Below, piece after piece: positions 1-5,653 of a stretch of DNA of 5,788 bases; within the stretch, counting starts at the first letter, position 1, and each line of letters opens with the position of its first letter. The position numbers and the translations under genes are program-made. This DNA comes from Caulobacteraceae bacterium (GTDB lineage Bacteria; Pseudomonadota; Alphaproteobacteria; Caulobacterales; Caulobacteraceae): the NCBI GenBank assembly GCA_030151985.1, contig JASLDZ010000384.1, positions 1 through 5,788 of the forward strand. The letters are read 5' to 3'. Under the pieces are notes generated by a model. That model saw nothing but the letters and a program-made list of their open reading frames with translations. It was not told the origin of the DNA and did not search any database.

Positions 1-244
1 GGGCGGTCAGGTGCGGATCTATTCGGAGCTGGGGCAGGGCACGACGCTATGCCTCTATCTGCCAAGGCACCTGGGAGAGGCGAGGGAGGCGGTCGATGCG
101 CCGGTCTCGCCCGCCTGCGCCATCGGCGGCCGGCTCGCGACCGGCGCATCGACCGCCTCCTTCGCCTCTCCCAGGTGCCTTGGCAGATAGAGGCACAGCG
201 TCGTGCCCTGCCCCAGCTCCGAATAGATCCGCACCTGGCCGCCC
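1..244. repeat. Large inverted repeat (fold-back) at kinase 3' end
   Basis: Positions 1-106 are the reverse complement of 139-244 (paired positions sum to 245), with a 32-bp loop at 107-138. There are three mismatches in 106 pairs: 7 against 238, 49 against 196, and 84 against 161. The left arm reaches the window edge, so the repeat may extend further left. Both arms carry the same segment of histidine kinase coding sequence, from just after the G2 box into the post-catalytic linker. No transposase, target-site duplication or insertion-sequence end is visible. It may be a genuine tail-to-tail inverted duplication, or a chimeric or contig-edge join. The sequence alone does not decide which. 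Confidence 0.95.
2..190 (+). CDS. Partial second copy of kinase C-terminus, plus strand
   Basis: This is an open frame without a start in the window: 62 codons, then TAG at 188-190. The first ~35 residues (GGQVRIYSEL through EAVDAPV) equal the end of the catalytic domain of the minus-strand kinase at 55-1821, except for one Arg in place of Lys. After that the frame crosses the repeat loop, giving residues unlike the kinase linker. It then reads the antisense of the right arm and ends in SFASPRCLGR, almost the same tail as the minus-strand gene, because the locus is palindromic. If the inverted duplication is real, this is the 3' end of a second kinase gene that overlaps the first tail-to-tail. 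If the join is artificial, it is not a gene at all. Confidence 0.4.
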   Translation, partial: GGQVRIYSELGQGTTLCLYLPRHLGEAREAVDAPVSPACAIGGRLATGASTASFASPRCLGR

Positions 245-1821
245 GACTGGCGCACGAACCCGTAGGTCATCGACAGGCCCAGCCCCGTACCCATGCCGAG
301 CGGCTTGGTCGTGAAGAAGGGCTCGAAGGCGCGCTCGACCACCTCGGGCGTCATGCCCGCGCCCGTGTCGGTGACGCAGACCGAAACATACTGCCCCGCC
401 GGCAGGTCACGCTCCGACGCCGCCTGGTCGTCCAGCCATTTGTTGGCGGTCTCGATCGTGATCCGGCCTCCGTCCGGCATGGCGTCGCGCGCGTTGATGC
501 AGAGGTTCAGGAGCGCGTTCTCGAGCTGGGGCGCGTCGATGAGCGTCGGCCACAGGCCCCCCGCGCCGACCACCTCGAGCTCGATGTGAGGACCCACCGT
601 GCGCCGGATCAGCTCCTCCATGTCGCTGATCAGGCGGTTCACGCCCGTCGGCTTGGGGTCGAGCGTCTGTCGGCGGGAGAAGGCCAGGAGCCGGTGGGTC
701 AGGGCGGCGGCGCGCTTGGCCGCGGCCTCGGCGGCCTGGATGTAGCGCCCGGCGGCTTCCAGTCGGCCGTCCGCGATCCGCTGCTTCAGCAGCTCGAGGC
801 TCCCGGTGATCCCCGTCAGCAGGTTGTTGAAGTCATGCGCAAGACCGCCGGTCAGCTGACCCACCGCCTCCATCTTCTGGGACTGGCGCAGCGCCTCTTC
901 CACCCGTCCGCGGGCGGCGACCTCGGCCTGCACGCGCTCTTCCAAGGAGGCGTTCAGATGCCGAAGGTCGCGCTCGGCCTTCGTGCGCTCCGTCACATCG
1001 GCGCCTTCCACGAAGATGCCCTCGACCTGCCCCTCGCTGTCGGTCATCGGCTGGAAGACGAAGTCCACGTAGCGTTCGGTGACGCCGCCGGCGATCTGGG
1101 ACTGCGCGTCGTAGCGCGCGCCCAGCGCCGTGTAGGCCTCGCCCGAGGCGAACACCTCGTCGAGAATGGCTGAGAACCCCTGTTCCACCGCTTCGGGCAG
1201 CCCTTCGGCCAAGGTCTGCCCGACCAGCGACGAACGCCCGACCAGCTCCAGGTAGGCTGGGTTGGTGAGCTCGAAGCGGTGCTCGGGCCCCCGCAGCATG
1301 GCCATGAAGGTCGGGGCCTGCTCGAACAGCCGGGAGAAGCCTTCACGCTCGCGCTTCAGTCGACGATCGGCCAGGACCTGGTTGGTGGTCTCGACGCAGG
1401 CGCAGAACAGGCCGGCGACCGTCCCGTCTTCGTCCCGCACCGGCGTATAGGAGAAGGCGAAGTGCGCCTCCCGAGGCAGGCCCGGGCGATCCAGCTCAAG
1501 CGCGATGTCGTCCATGTAGACCGCCCGACCGGAGAAGACGCTCTCGAACAGGGGCTCCAGCGGCTCACGCACCTCGCCCCACACCTCCAGGAACGGGCGG
1601 CCGAGCGCGTGGGGATGACGGTCCGCCAGCATCGGCGCGTAGCTGTCGTTGTAGATCAGGGTGCGCGCAGGTCCCCAGGCGAGAAACATCGGCTGACCCG
1701 ACGCCATCATCACCCCGACGAGCGTCTTGAGGGGCTGCGACCACCCCTCGGGCGAGCCAAGCGGGGTCGCGCTCCAGTCGAACGCCGCGCTCCTCGCCGC
1801 CATGGAAAGCGCCGTGCTCAT
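55..1821 (-). CDS. PAS-PAS sensor histidine kinase lacking its usual receiver
   Basis: A sensor histidine kinase of 588 aa that would autophosphorylate on a conserved His and pass the phosphate to a response regulator. Two PAS-like domains lie at about residues 30-145 and 160-278, the second ending in a typical DVTERTKAERDL exit. A helical coiled stretch (about 280-315) leads into the DHp domain with GGLAHDFNNLL, where His329 is the expected phosphoacceptor. The ATPase domain shows the N box (LLNLCINARDAM, about 437-448), G1 (DTGAGM, about 485-490), F box (FEPFFTTK, about 499-506) and G2 (GMGTGLGLS, about 509-517). No signal peptide or transmembrane helix is seen, so it is probably cytosolic. 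ATG at 1821 is chosen because GGAG lies 6 nt upstream; a TTG 12 nt further up is the alternative. Relatives with this linker (ending AQAGET) commonly continue into a receiver beginning VLVVDD. Here residues 574-588 come from the inverted repeat, followed by a stop, so the gene looks truncated. Its ligand and partner regulator cannot be told. Confidence 0.9.
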   Translation of the reverse strand: MSTALSMAARSAAFDWSATPLGSPEGWSQPLKTLVGVMMASGQPMFLAWGPARTLIYNDSYAPMLADRHPHALGRPFLEVWGEVREPLEPLFESVFSGRAVYMDDIALELDRPGLPREAHFAFSYTPVRDEDGTVAGLFCACVETTNQVLADRRLKREREGFSRLFEQAPTFMAMLRGPEHRFELTNPAYLELVGRSSLVGQTLAEGLPEAVEQGFSAILDEVFASGEAYTALGARYDAQSQIAGGVTERYVDFVFQPMTDSEGQVEGIFVEGADVTERTKAERDLRHLNASLEERVQAEVAARGRVEEALRQSQKMEAVGQLTGGLAHDFNNLLTGITGSLELLKQRIADGRLEAAGRYIQAAEAAAKRAAALTHRLLAFSRRQTLDPKPTGVNRLISDMEELIRRTVGPHIELEVVGAGGLWPTLIDAPQLENALLNLCINARDAMPDGGRITIETANKWLDDQAASERDLPAGQYVSVCVTDTGAGMTPEVVERAFEPFFTTKPLGMGTGLGLSMTYGFVRQSGGQVRIYSELGQGTTLCLYLPRHLGEAKEAVDAPVASRPPMAQAGETGASTASLASPRCLGR

Positions 1822-1952
1822 CGCTATCTCCAAGGGCCGTGATCTCCGTCGATGCGCCGCGTGACGCTGCGACGGACCGCGCGCCGAAAATAAGCCCTGC
1901 GCCTGCCTGGCTCGCGCCGCTCGCCCGCGGCGCCGGGCCGGCGCCGAGTAGA

Positions 1953-1974
1953 GCCGGCGCGGCCGGCGCGGCCG
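1953..1974. repeat. Short GC tandem repeat (GCCGGCGCG, ~2.4 copies)
   Basis: GCCGGCGCG occurs at 1953-1961 and 1962-1970, followed by a partial GCCG. A related GGGCCGGCGCCG lies just upstream at 1935-1946. It is probably simple-sequence expansion in GC-rich intergenic DNA. Confidence 0.7.
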
Positions 1975-2032
1975 CTCCGCTCCGAAAGGCCTTCAGCAGA
2001 CGGCGTCCGGCCGCACCGCCTACAGGCCCAAG

Positions 2033-2048
2033 GCTTGCCGGGGCAAGC
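2033..2048. other. Perfect 7-bp inverted repeat with 2-nt gap
   Basis: GCTTGCC (2033-2039) and GGCAAGC (2042-2048) are separated by GG. The compact, nearly palindromic form could be an operator half-site pair or a small cruciform. No regulator is identified, so its function is a guess. Confidence 0.4.
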
Positions 2049-2112
2049 ACAGCTTCCCCGCCGCTCCTCATCCGCGACCCGACTCGCCAGGGCGTCGCCC
2101 GCGGCGCCGACC

Positions 2113-2159
2113 CGCCTGCCGCCGCCGCAGGCGAGGTTGGCGCAAAAGCGCCCGCAACC
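2113..2159 (+). other. Two consecutive hairpins upstream of PEP-CTERM-like gene
   Basis: The first hairpin pairs CGCCTGC (2113-2119) with GCAGGCG (2127-2133) around a 7-nt loop. The second pairs GGCGC (2139-2143) with GCGCC (2148-2152) around an AAAA loop, and can be extended by GGTT (2135-2138) with AACC (2156-2159) across a 3-nt bulge. Neither is followed by a T-run, so an intrinsic terminator is unlikely. They lie about 110-150 bp before the start at 2266. They would be leader structure only if transcription begins upstream of them, which is not shown. Confidence 0.35.
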
Positions 2160-2215
2160 GGCCTTCGTGGAACGCAGCCGCCGGTGCGACCAATTCCCTC
2201 GTTACGGGAGCGCGG

Positions 2216-2244
2216 TTGCATGAGGATCGCGCTCATCCTAAGCG
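2216..2244 (+). promoter_or_regulatory. Weak candidate promoter for PEP-CTERM-like gene
   Basis: TTGCAT at 2216-2221 resembles a -35 box, and TAAGCG at 2239-2244 could act as a poor -10 at 17-bp spacing. An inverted repeat, AGGAT (2223-2227) and ATCCT (2235-2239), lies between them and touches the -10, as an operator might. The -10 match is poor, so this is only a candidate. Confidence 0.2.
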
Positions 2245-2265
2245 TCTGTCAACGCGGGGGAAACC

Positions 2266-2841
2266 ATGAACCGAATGAGACTCACTGCGGCCCTTCTGGC
2301 CGCCGGCGGCGCCCTGGGCGCGGGCGCGGGCGCCCAAGCGACCACCGTCGACTTCGACATCTCCGGCGTCTCGGCGCCGCAGGACGTCGTGCTGATCGCC
2401 GGCGGGCCGGCGTCCTTCACCTACGGCTACGACGACGCCAAGTCGAAGTCGTTCTTCACCCCGGAGGCGGGATCGCTCGTCGGACAGCTGACGCCGTCCT
2501 ATGTCGATCCCCACACCGACACCACTTACGGCTCAAGCCAAGTCAAAACGGGCAAGGTGAAGGAGCAGTCGCCGTCCGCGAGCCTCTTCGCCGCGCAGGA
2601 CAGTTCGCTTCCGGGCTACAAGCCGGTCTACGAGGACGCCTACGCCAACCTGAAGTTCACCGTCGACGGCACGAGCTATATCGGGACCGCCCACTTCGCA
2701 GGCGACGATGCGACCCTGGAGTCGGTCACCTTCGATCCGTCCGGCGCACCCGCGCCGCAGGCGTGGGCGCTTCTGATCGCCGGCGTCGGCGTGGCGGGAG
2801 CGTCCATGCGCCGCCGCGCTCAGGTCGGCGCGACCGCCTGA
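2266..2841 (+). CDS. Secreted PEP-CTERM-like protein, variant PAPQAWA motif
   Basis: An exported protein of 191 aa. The N-terminus is a classical signal peptide: basic MNRMR, a hydrophobic Leu/Ala/Gly core, and a likely AQA|TT cleavage after residue 25. The mature part is rich in Asp, Ser, Thr and Gly and has no recognised enzyme motif. The C-terminus has the PEP-CTERM layout: a PxPxxWA motif (PAPQAWALLIAG, about 162-173), a short hydrophobic segment (to about residue 180), then RRR (182-184). In alphaproteobacterial members the motif is usually PEPxxWA; here Ala replaces Glu. Such tails are generally processed by exosortase for cell-surface or matrix delivery, but no exosortase is in the window. 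ATG at 2266 is preceded by GGGGG 5 nt upstream; ATG at 2275 would also leave a signal peptide. The last 22 bp overlap the convergent acetyltransferase gene. The protein's specific role is unknown. Confidence 0.85.
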   Translation: MNRMRLTAALLAAGGALGAGAGAQATTVDFDISGVSAPQDVVLIAGGPASFTYGYDDAKSKSFFTPEAGSLVGQLTPSYVDPHTDTTYGSSQVKTGKVKEQSPSASLFAAQDSSLPGYKPVYEDAYANLKFTVDGTSYIGTAHFAGDDATLESVTFDPSGAPAPQAWALLIAGVGVAGASMRRRAQVGATA

Positions 2842-3692
2842 TAGTGCAGCACCCGGATCGACGTCTCGTCGGCCCCGCACCGCCGCGCCAGCTTCAGCGT
2901 GTCGGCGACGTCGCTGTCGCAGTGGAAGCGGAAGCGCGTCACGCCCTCGTCCCGGGCGCGGCGCGCCGTCTCCTGGAGCAGGACTAGGTTGGGCCAGCGG
3001 TTGCGCCAAAGCGGCGCGATCACCCGTCCCTCGACGACGTAGCGGCCCTCCACAAGGCGGCACAGCATCACGCCCGCCACCGCGTCGCCGTGCAGAAGCA
3101 CGACCGAGCGGTCGTCGGCGTCCCGCGCCTGGCGGCGCGTGCGACGCTGAAGGCGCTGAAGCGCGCCGAGCGGGCCGCCGCCGAACTCCGCGGAAACCAG
3201 CCAGCCGAGCTCCTCCAGCGGAGCCGCGTCCAGCCCGACCGTCGCGATGGCGTCCTGCGGTTCCCCGCGGCCGCTCCAGCGCCGCCCCAGAGGCTCCACC
3301 ACCGCCAGCATCGCCTCGACGTCCGCCTCGAAGAAGTGCTGGCGCCGCGCCGCCTCGAAACCGCACGCCTCCAGGAAAAGGGCGCCCTCGGCGTCCGGAT
3401 CCTGCGGATGCATGGACCAAAGCCCAGGGCTCTCCCCCCGGACCCGGGCGAGCGCGCCCTCCACCAGTCGGCGACCCACGCCCTGGCGCCGCGCCGCAGG
3501 CAAGACGTGAACCCAGAAGGGGAAGCCCGCTGGGTCCGACCACGACCTCCAGGCGATCGCCGCGGCCCCCAAAAGCCGGTCCCCCCGGCGCGCCAGCAGC
3601 ATCTCGCAGTCGAAGCCTCGGGCTTGGGGCGTCAACGCCAACGCGGCCGCCGCCTCGCCCTCGTCGGCCGTCTCCACTACGACATCGCTCAT
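2820..3692 (-). CDS. Tandem GNAT-family N-acetyltransferase
   Basis: A protein of 290 aa made of two GNAT-like halves. In the first half, VHVLPAARRQGVGRRLVEGAL (61-81) is the acetyl-CoA-binding motif A, with the R/QxxGxG signature at RRQGVG (68-73) after a beta strand. ALFLEACGFEA (104-114) matches the usual late GNAT motif. The second half (about 150-285) repeats the fold pattern: VVLLHGDAVAGVMLCRLV (197-214), then a strand and helix where RNRWPNLVLLQ (230-240) stands in place of the Gly-rich loop, then LARRCGADETS (268-278). This half probably does not bind acetyl-CoA in the normal way. No signal peptide or membrane segment is seen, and the substrate cannot be inferred. The ATG at 3692 has no clear Shine-Dalgarno. 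Only 29 bp separate it from the divergent gene at 3722, so the two may share control. Its stop lies inside the end of the PEP-CTERM-like gene. Confidence 0.88.
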   Translation of the reverse strand: MSDVVVETADEGEAAAALALTPQARGFDCEMLLARRGDRLLGAAAIAWRSWSDPAGFPFWVHVLPAARRQGVGRRLVEGALARVRGESPGLWSMHPQDPDAEGALFLEACGFEAARRQHFFEADVEAMLAVVEPLGRRWSGRGEPQDAIATVGLDAAPLEELGWLVSAEFGGGPLGALQRLQRRTRRQARDADDRSVVLLHGDAVAGVMLCRLVEGRYVVEGRVIAPLWRNRWPNLVLLQETARRARDEGVTRFRFHCDSDVADTLKLARRCGADETSIRVLHYQAVAPT

Positions 3693-3721
3693 CGGCCGGC
3701 GGTAACACGGGGATCAAGCAG
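3693..3721. promoter_or_regulatory. 29-bp divergent gap between GNAT and phosphatase-TPR genes
   Basis: The two start codons face away from each other across 29 bp, too little for two ordinary promoters. At least one promoter must therefore lie inside the opposite coding region, or the transcripts overlap at their 5' ends. GGGG at 3709-3712, 9 nt before GTG 3722, is the likely ribosome-binding site of the plus-strand gene. No recognisable -35/-10 pair fits. Confidence 0.5.
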
Positions 3722-5446
3722 GTGGCGAGCGTCCTGGTGATCGGCGTCGACGGGCTCGATTGGCGAAGCTTCCTCAGCCAGGCGCAGGCGGGCCGCACGC
3801 CGCACCTGTCGCGGCTCGCGCGCCGGGGCCAGGCCGGCTGGCTGGCCGCCTCCCCCTTCGGCGACGGTCCCGCCGCCTGGGCGTCGCTGGCCTGCGGCCG
3901 TCCGCTGCAGGACCACCAGGTCTTCCTGCGCGAGGAAGCCTGGGCCGGCGGCGTGCGTCCGATCGGGCGCGCCTCCTGGCGCGCGCGCCCGGTCTGGGAG
4001 CGGCTGGAGGCGCAAGGGATCTCCACCGCGAGCGTCGGCTGGCCCGCGACCCGACCCGGAGCGGCGTGGGCGGGCCTGCACATCGACGACCACTTCGCCG
4101 AGGCCGCCGGCCAGGGACCGCACGCCTGGGCGCTCCCCCGCGCCTGCGCGCCCGAGCCTTACCGGGCGGCGCTGCGGGCGCTGCGGGTGCACCCGGCCGA
4201 CATCACCGGCGACATGCTGCAGCCCTTCGTTCCCGGGCTCTCCACCTTGAACCAGGACCGGGACGTCGCCCTGCCGCACCTGGCGACGGCGCTCGCGCGC
4301 GTCAGCACCGTGCAGGCCGCCGCGACCTGGCTGCTGCGCGAGGCCGATCCGCAGGTCGCCTTCGTCGCCCTGCCTTGGCTCGAGAGCATCCGCAGCGCCT
4401 TCGGCGACCCGGCGCGCGAGCCCTTCCAGCAGGCGGTTCCCGCAGCCTGGCGCTTCCTGGACAGCCTGATCGGAGGCCTGCTCGGCCTGACCGCCCCAGA
4501 CGCTCTGGTCATGGTGGTCTCCCCCGGCCGCCGCGGCGCGCCCGGCGCGATCATCGCCGCGCCGCGCATCGAGGCTGCGGACGCCTTCGAAGGCGCGGAC
4601 CTCCTCGACGTCGCCCCGACCGTTCTGGCGCGCCTCGGCCTCGCCGCGCCTGAGCTTCCCGGCCGCGTCCTGCAAGGCTTGGCTGGCGACCGACCCTTGC
4701 GCCCCTCCCCGCCGACCCCGACGCCGGCTGCCGCGCCCGCCGATCCGGACCTCCTGGCGCAACTGGAGCGCGAAGGCTACACGCCCGCGCCGGCGGCGCC
4801 CAAGGGGTGGTGGGCGTACGCGGCCGGGCGGCTCGCGCTCATGCTGGCCTCCCACGCGCCGGATGCATCGCGAAGCCTCGCCGCCCAGGCGCTGGAGCTC
4901 GACGCGCAGGAGGTGAACGCGCTCATGGCGTCGGCGCTGGACGCCATCTTGAACGACCGGCCGGCGGAGCTCGCCGGGATCGCCGACGCCCTGGACAAGG
5001 CCGCGCCGGAACAGCTCTGGGGCGCGCTGGCGCGAGGCGCGGGTCACCTGCTGCAGGACGACGTCCCCTCAGCCGCCCCCTGGCTCGTCCGCGCCGAGCA
5101 GAGCGCCGACGTGAACCTGCTCCTGCGCCTGGCGGCGCTCTGGCTGCAGGTGTCGCAGCCCTCCAACGCCGAGCGCGTGTTCGAGCGGGTGCTCACGCTG
5201 GAGTCCCAGAGCGCCGCCGCCCAGATCGGGCTGGCGCTCGTGGCCCAGCATCGACGCGACTACCTGCTGGCCGAGAGCCGGCTGCGCCAGGCCTTGAAGG
5301 CCGATCCGGGACGGTGGGCGGCCTACGTCCAGCTGGCGCGGCTCTACGCCCAGACCGCCCGCAAGGCCGAGGCCGCCGCCGCGCTGGCCACAGCGCGAAG
5401 ACTCGGCGCGCCGCTCGAGATCACCACCGCGGCGCTCCAGGTCTGA
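3722..5446 (+). CDS. Alkaline-phosphatase-fold protein fused to TPR repeats, probably inactive
   Basis: A cytoplasmic-looking protein of 574 aa with no signal peptide. Residues 1-325 follow the alkaline phosphatase/type I phosphodiesterase superfamily. They show the opening strand VLVIGVDGLDW (4-14, Asp10 as first metal ligand), a TPHLSRLARRG helix (26-36), AAWASLACGRP (51-61), a GVRP...VW...VGWPA region (77-109), VHPADITGDMLQPFVP (156-171) and LLDVAPTVLARLGL (294-307). By recalled comparison with active relatives, key positions are changed. The nucleophile Ser/Thr before P-x-x-W is Gly49, the YDxxDHxxH metal site is replaced by VALPWLESIRSAF (215-227), and the SDHG motif is SPGR (267-270). 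It is therefore probably a pseudoenzyme. A Pro-rich linker (328-342) leads to helical repeats from about 365, with clear TPR units at about 463-496, 497-530 and 531-564. These suggest a protein-binding scaffold. The start is GTG with GGGG 9 nt upstream. The partner is unknown. Confidence 0.85.
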   Translation: MASVLVIGVDGLDWRSFLSQAQAGRTPHLSRLARRGQAGWLAASPFGDGPAAWASLACGRPLQDHQVFLREEAWAGGVRPIGRASWRARPVWERLEAQGISTASVGWPATRPGAAWAGLHIDDHFAEAAGQGPHAWALPRACAPEPYRAALRALRVHPADITGDMLQPFVPGLSTLNQDRDVALPHLATALARVSTVQAAATWLLREADPQVAFVALPWLESIRSAFGDPAREPFQQAVPAAWRFLDSLIGGLLGLTAPDALVMVVSPGRRGAPGAIIAAPRIEAADAFEGADLLDVAPTVLARLGLAAPELPGRVLQGLAGDRPLRPSPPTPTPAAAPADPDLLAQLEREGYTPAPAAPKGWWAYAAGRLALMLASHAPDASRSLAAQALELDAQEVNALMASALDAILNDRPAELAGIADALDKAAPEQLWGALARGAGHLLQDDVPSAAPWLVRAEQSADVNLLLRLAALWLQVSQPSNAERVFERVLTLESQSAAAQIGLALVAQHRRDYLLAESRLRQALKADPGRWAAYVQLARLYAQTARKAEAAAALATARRLGAPLEITTAALQV

Positions 5447-5461
5447 AGCGCGGCCATGGGT

Positions 5462-5483
5462 GCGCCGGACCCGCAACCGGCGC
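5462..5483 (+). terminator. GC hairpin just after the phosphatase-TPR gene
   Basis: GCGCCGG (5462-5468) pairs with CCGGCGC (5477-5483) around an 8-nt loop, starting 15 bp after the stop at 5446. There is no T-run, so it is not a canonical intrinsic terminator. It may be a 3'-end stabilising or weak terminating structure. Confidence 0.35.
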
Positions 5484-5524
5484 CAAGCGTGGGCGTTGAG
5501 CGGCCAGAGCCAGCGGAGCCGCCC

Positions 5525-5653
5525 ATGTCCTTCACCTCGTCGCGAACCCTCAAGGCCCTCTTGGCGCGGCTCGCGCGCCACCTGCGGGCGAGCGAGGCGA
5601 CCCGACGGCGGCGGGGCTACTACCGGAGATTCCGGGCGCTGCCGTCGCGGTGA
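5525..5653 (+). CDS. Small arginine-rich protein (42 aa), hypothetical
   Basis: A short frame beginning MSFTSSRTLKALL and ending RRFRALPSR, 42 residues. ATG at 5525 is favoured over the in-frame ATG at 5456 because GGAG (5515-5518) lies 6 nt upstream, an ideal spacing, while the upstream extension is Pro-rich and looks like untranslated leader. The middle (about residues 8-23) could form an amphipathic helix with alternating Leu/Ala and Arg/Lys/His. The C-terminal part is very basic (TRRRRGYYRRFR), so it may bind nucleic acid or acidic lipid. I do not recognise a family. It lies 78 bp after the phosphatase-TPR gene on the same strand and could be cotranscribed with it. Confidence 0.5.
   Translation: MSFTSSRTLKALLARLARHLRASEATRRRRGYYRRFRALPSR

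Larger units (their letters stand above)
1822..2265. other. 444-bp divergent intergenic region, no convincing gene
   Basis: This gap lies between the start codons of the minus-strand kinase and the plus-strand PEP-CTERM-like gene, so it should hold both promoters. Frames crossing it are long only because the DNA is GC-rich; none has family-like content. Notable contents are a GCCGGCGCG tandem repeat at 1953-1974, a 15-bp direct repeat at 1921-1935 and 2095-2109, and hairpins at 2033-2048, 2113-2133 and 2135-2159. The main AT-rich patch is around 1887-1893 (AAAATAA). Read on the minus strand, it gives a TTATTT-like -10 candidate about 65 bp before the kinase start, but no good -35 is seen. Confidence 0.7.

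Noticed and set aside
1..244. Inverted repeat as insertion-sequence or transposon ends
   Set aside because: The arms are kinase coding sequence, only 32 bp separate them, and there is no transposase or target duplication.
1..244. Inverted repeat as a shared bidirectional terminator for convergent genes
   Set aside because: The arms are far longer than a terminator stem, consist of codons for a conserved catalytic domain, and no T-run follows on either strand.
49..1173. Long plus-strand open frame opposite the kinase (374 codons)
   Set aside because: It is the antisense of a kinase gene with unmistakable H, N, G1, F and G2 boxes. Its product is Arg-rich and low in complexity, as expected from a GC-rich shadow frame.
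1565..2236. Minus-strand open frame over the kinase start and upstream region (223 codons)
   Set aside because: It overlaps the kinase N-terminus in another frame and has Ala/Gly/Arg-rich sequence without recognisable motifs.
1839..2987. Plus-strand open frame spanning the intergenic gap and the PEP-CTERM-like gene (382 codons)
   Set aside because: It runs out of frame through a gene with a clear signal peptide and sorting tail, and its translation is Arg/Pro/Ala-rich without domain-like content.
2533..4083. Minus-strand open frame across the PEP-CTERM-like, GNAT and phosphatase-fold genes (516 codons)
   Set aside because: It crosses three better supported genes on both strands, and its product is a low-complexity Gly/Arg/Pro mix.
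3689..5047. Minus-strand open frame opposite the phosphatase-TPR gene (452 codons)
   Set aside because: It is antisense to a gene with recognisable fold segments and TPR units; its product is Gly/Arg-rich with no motif.
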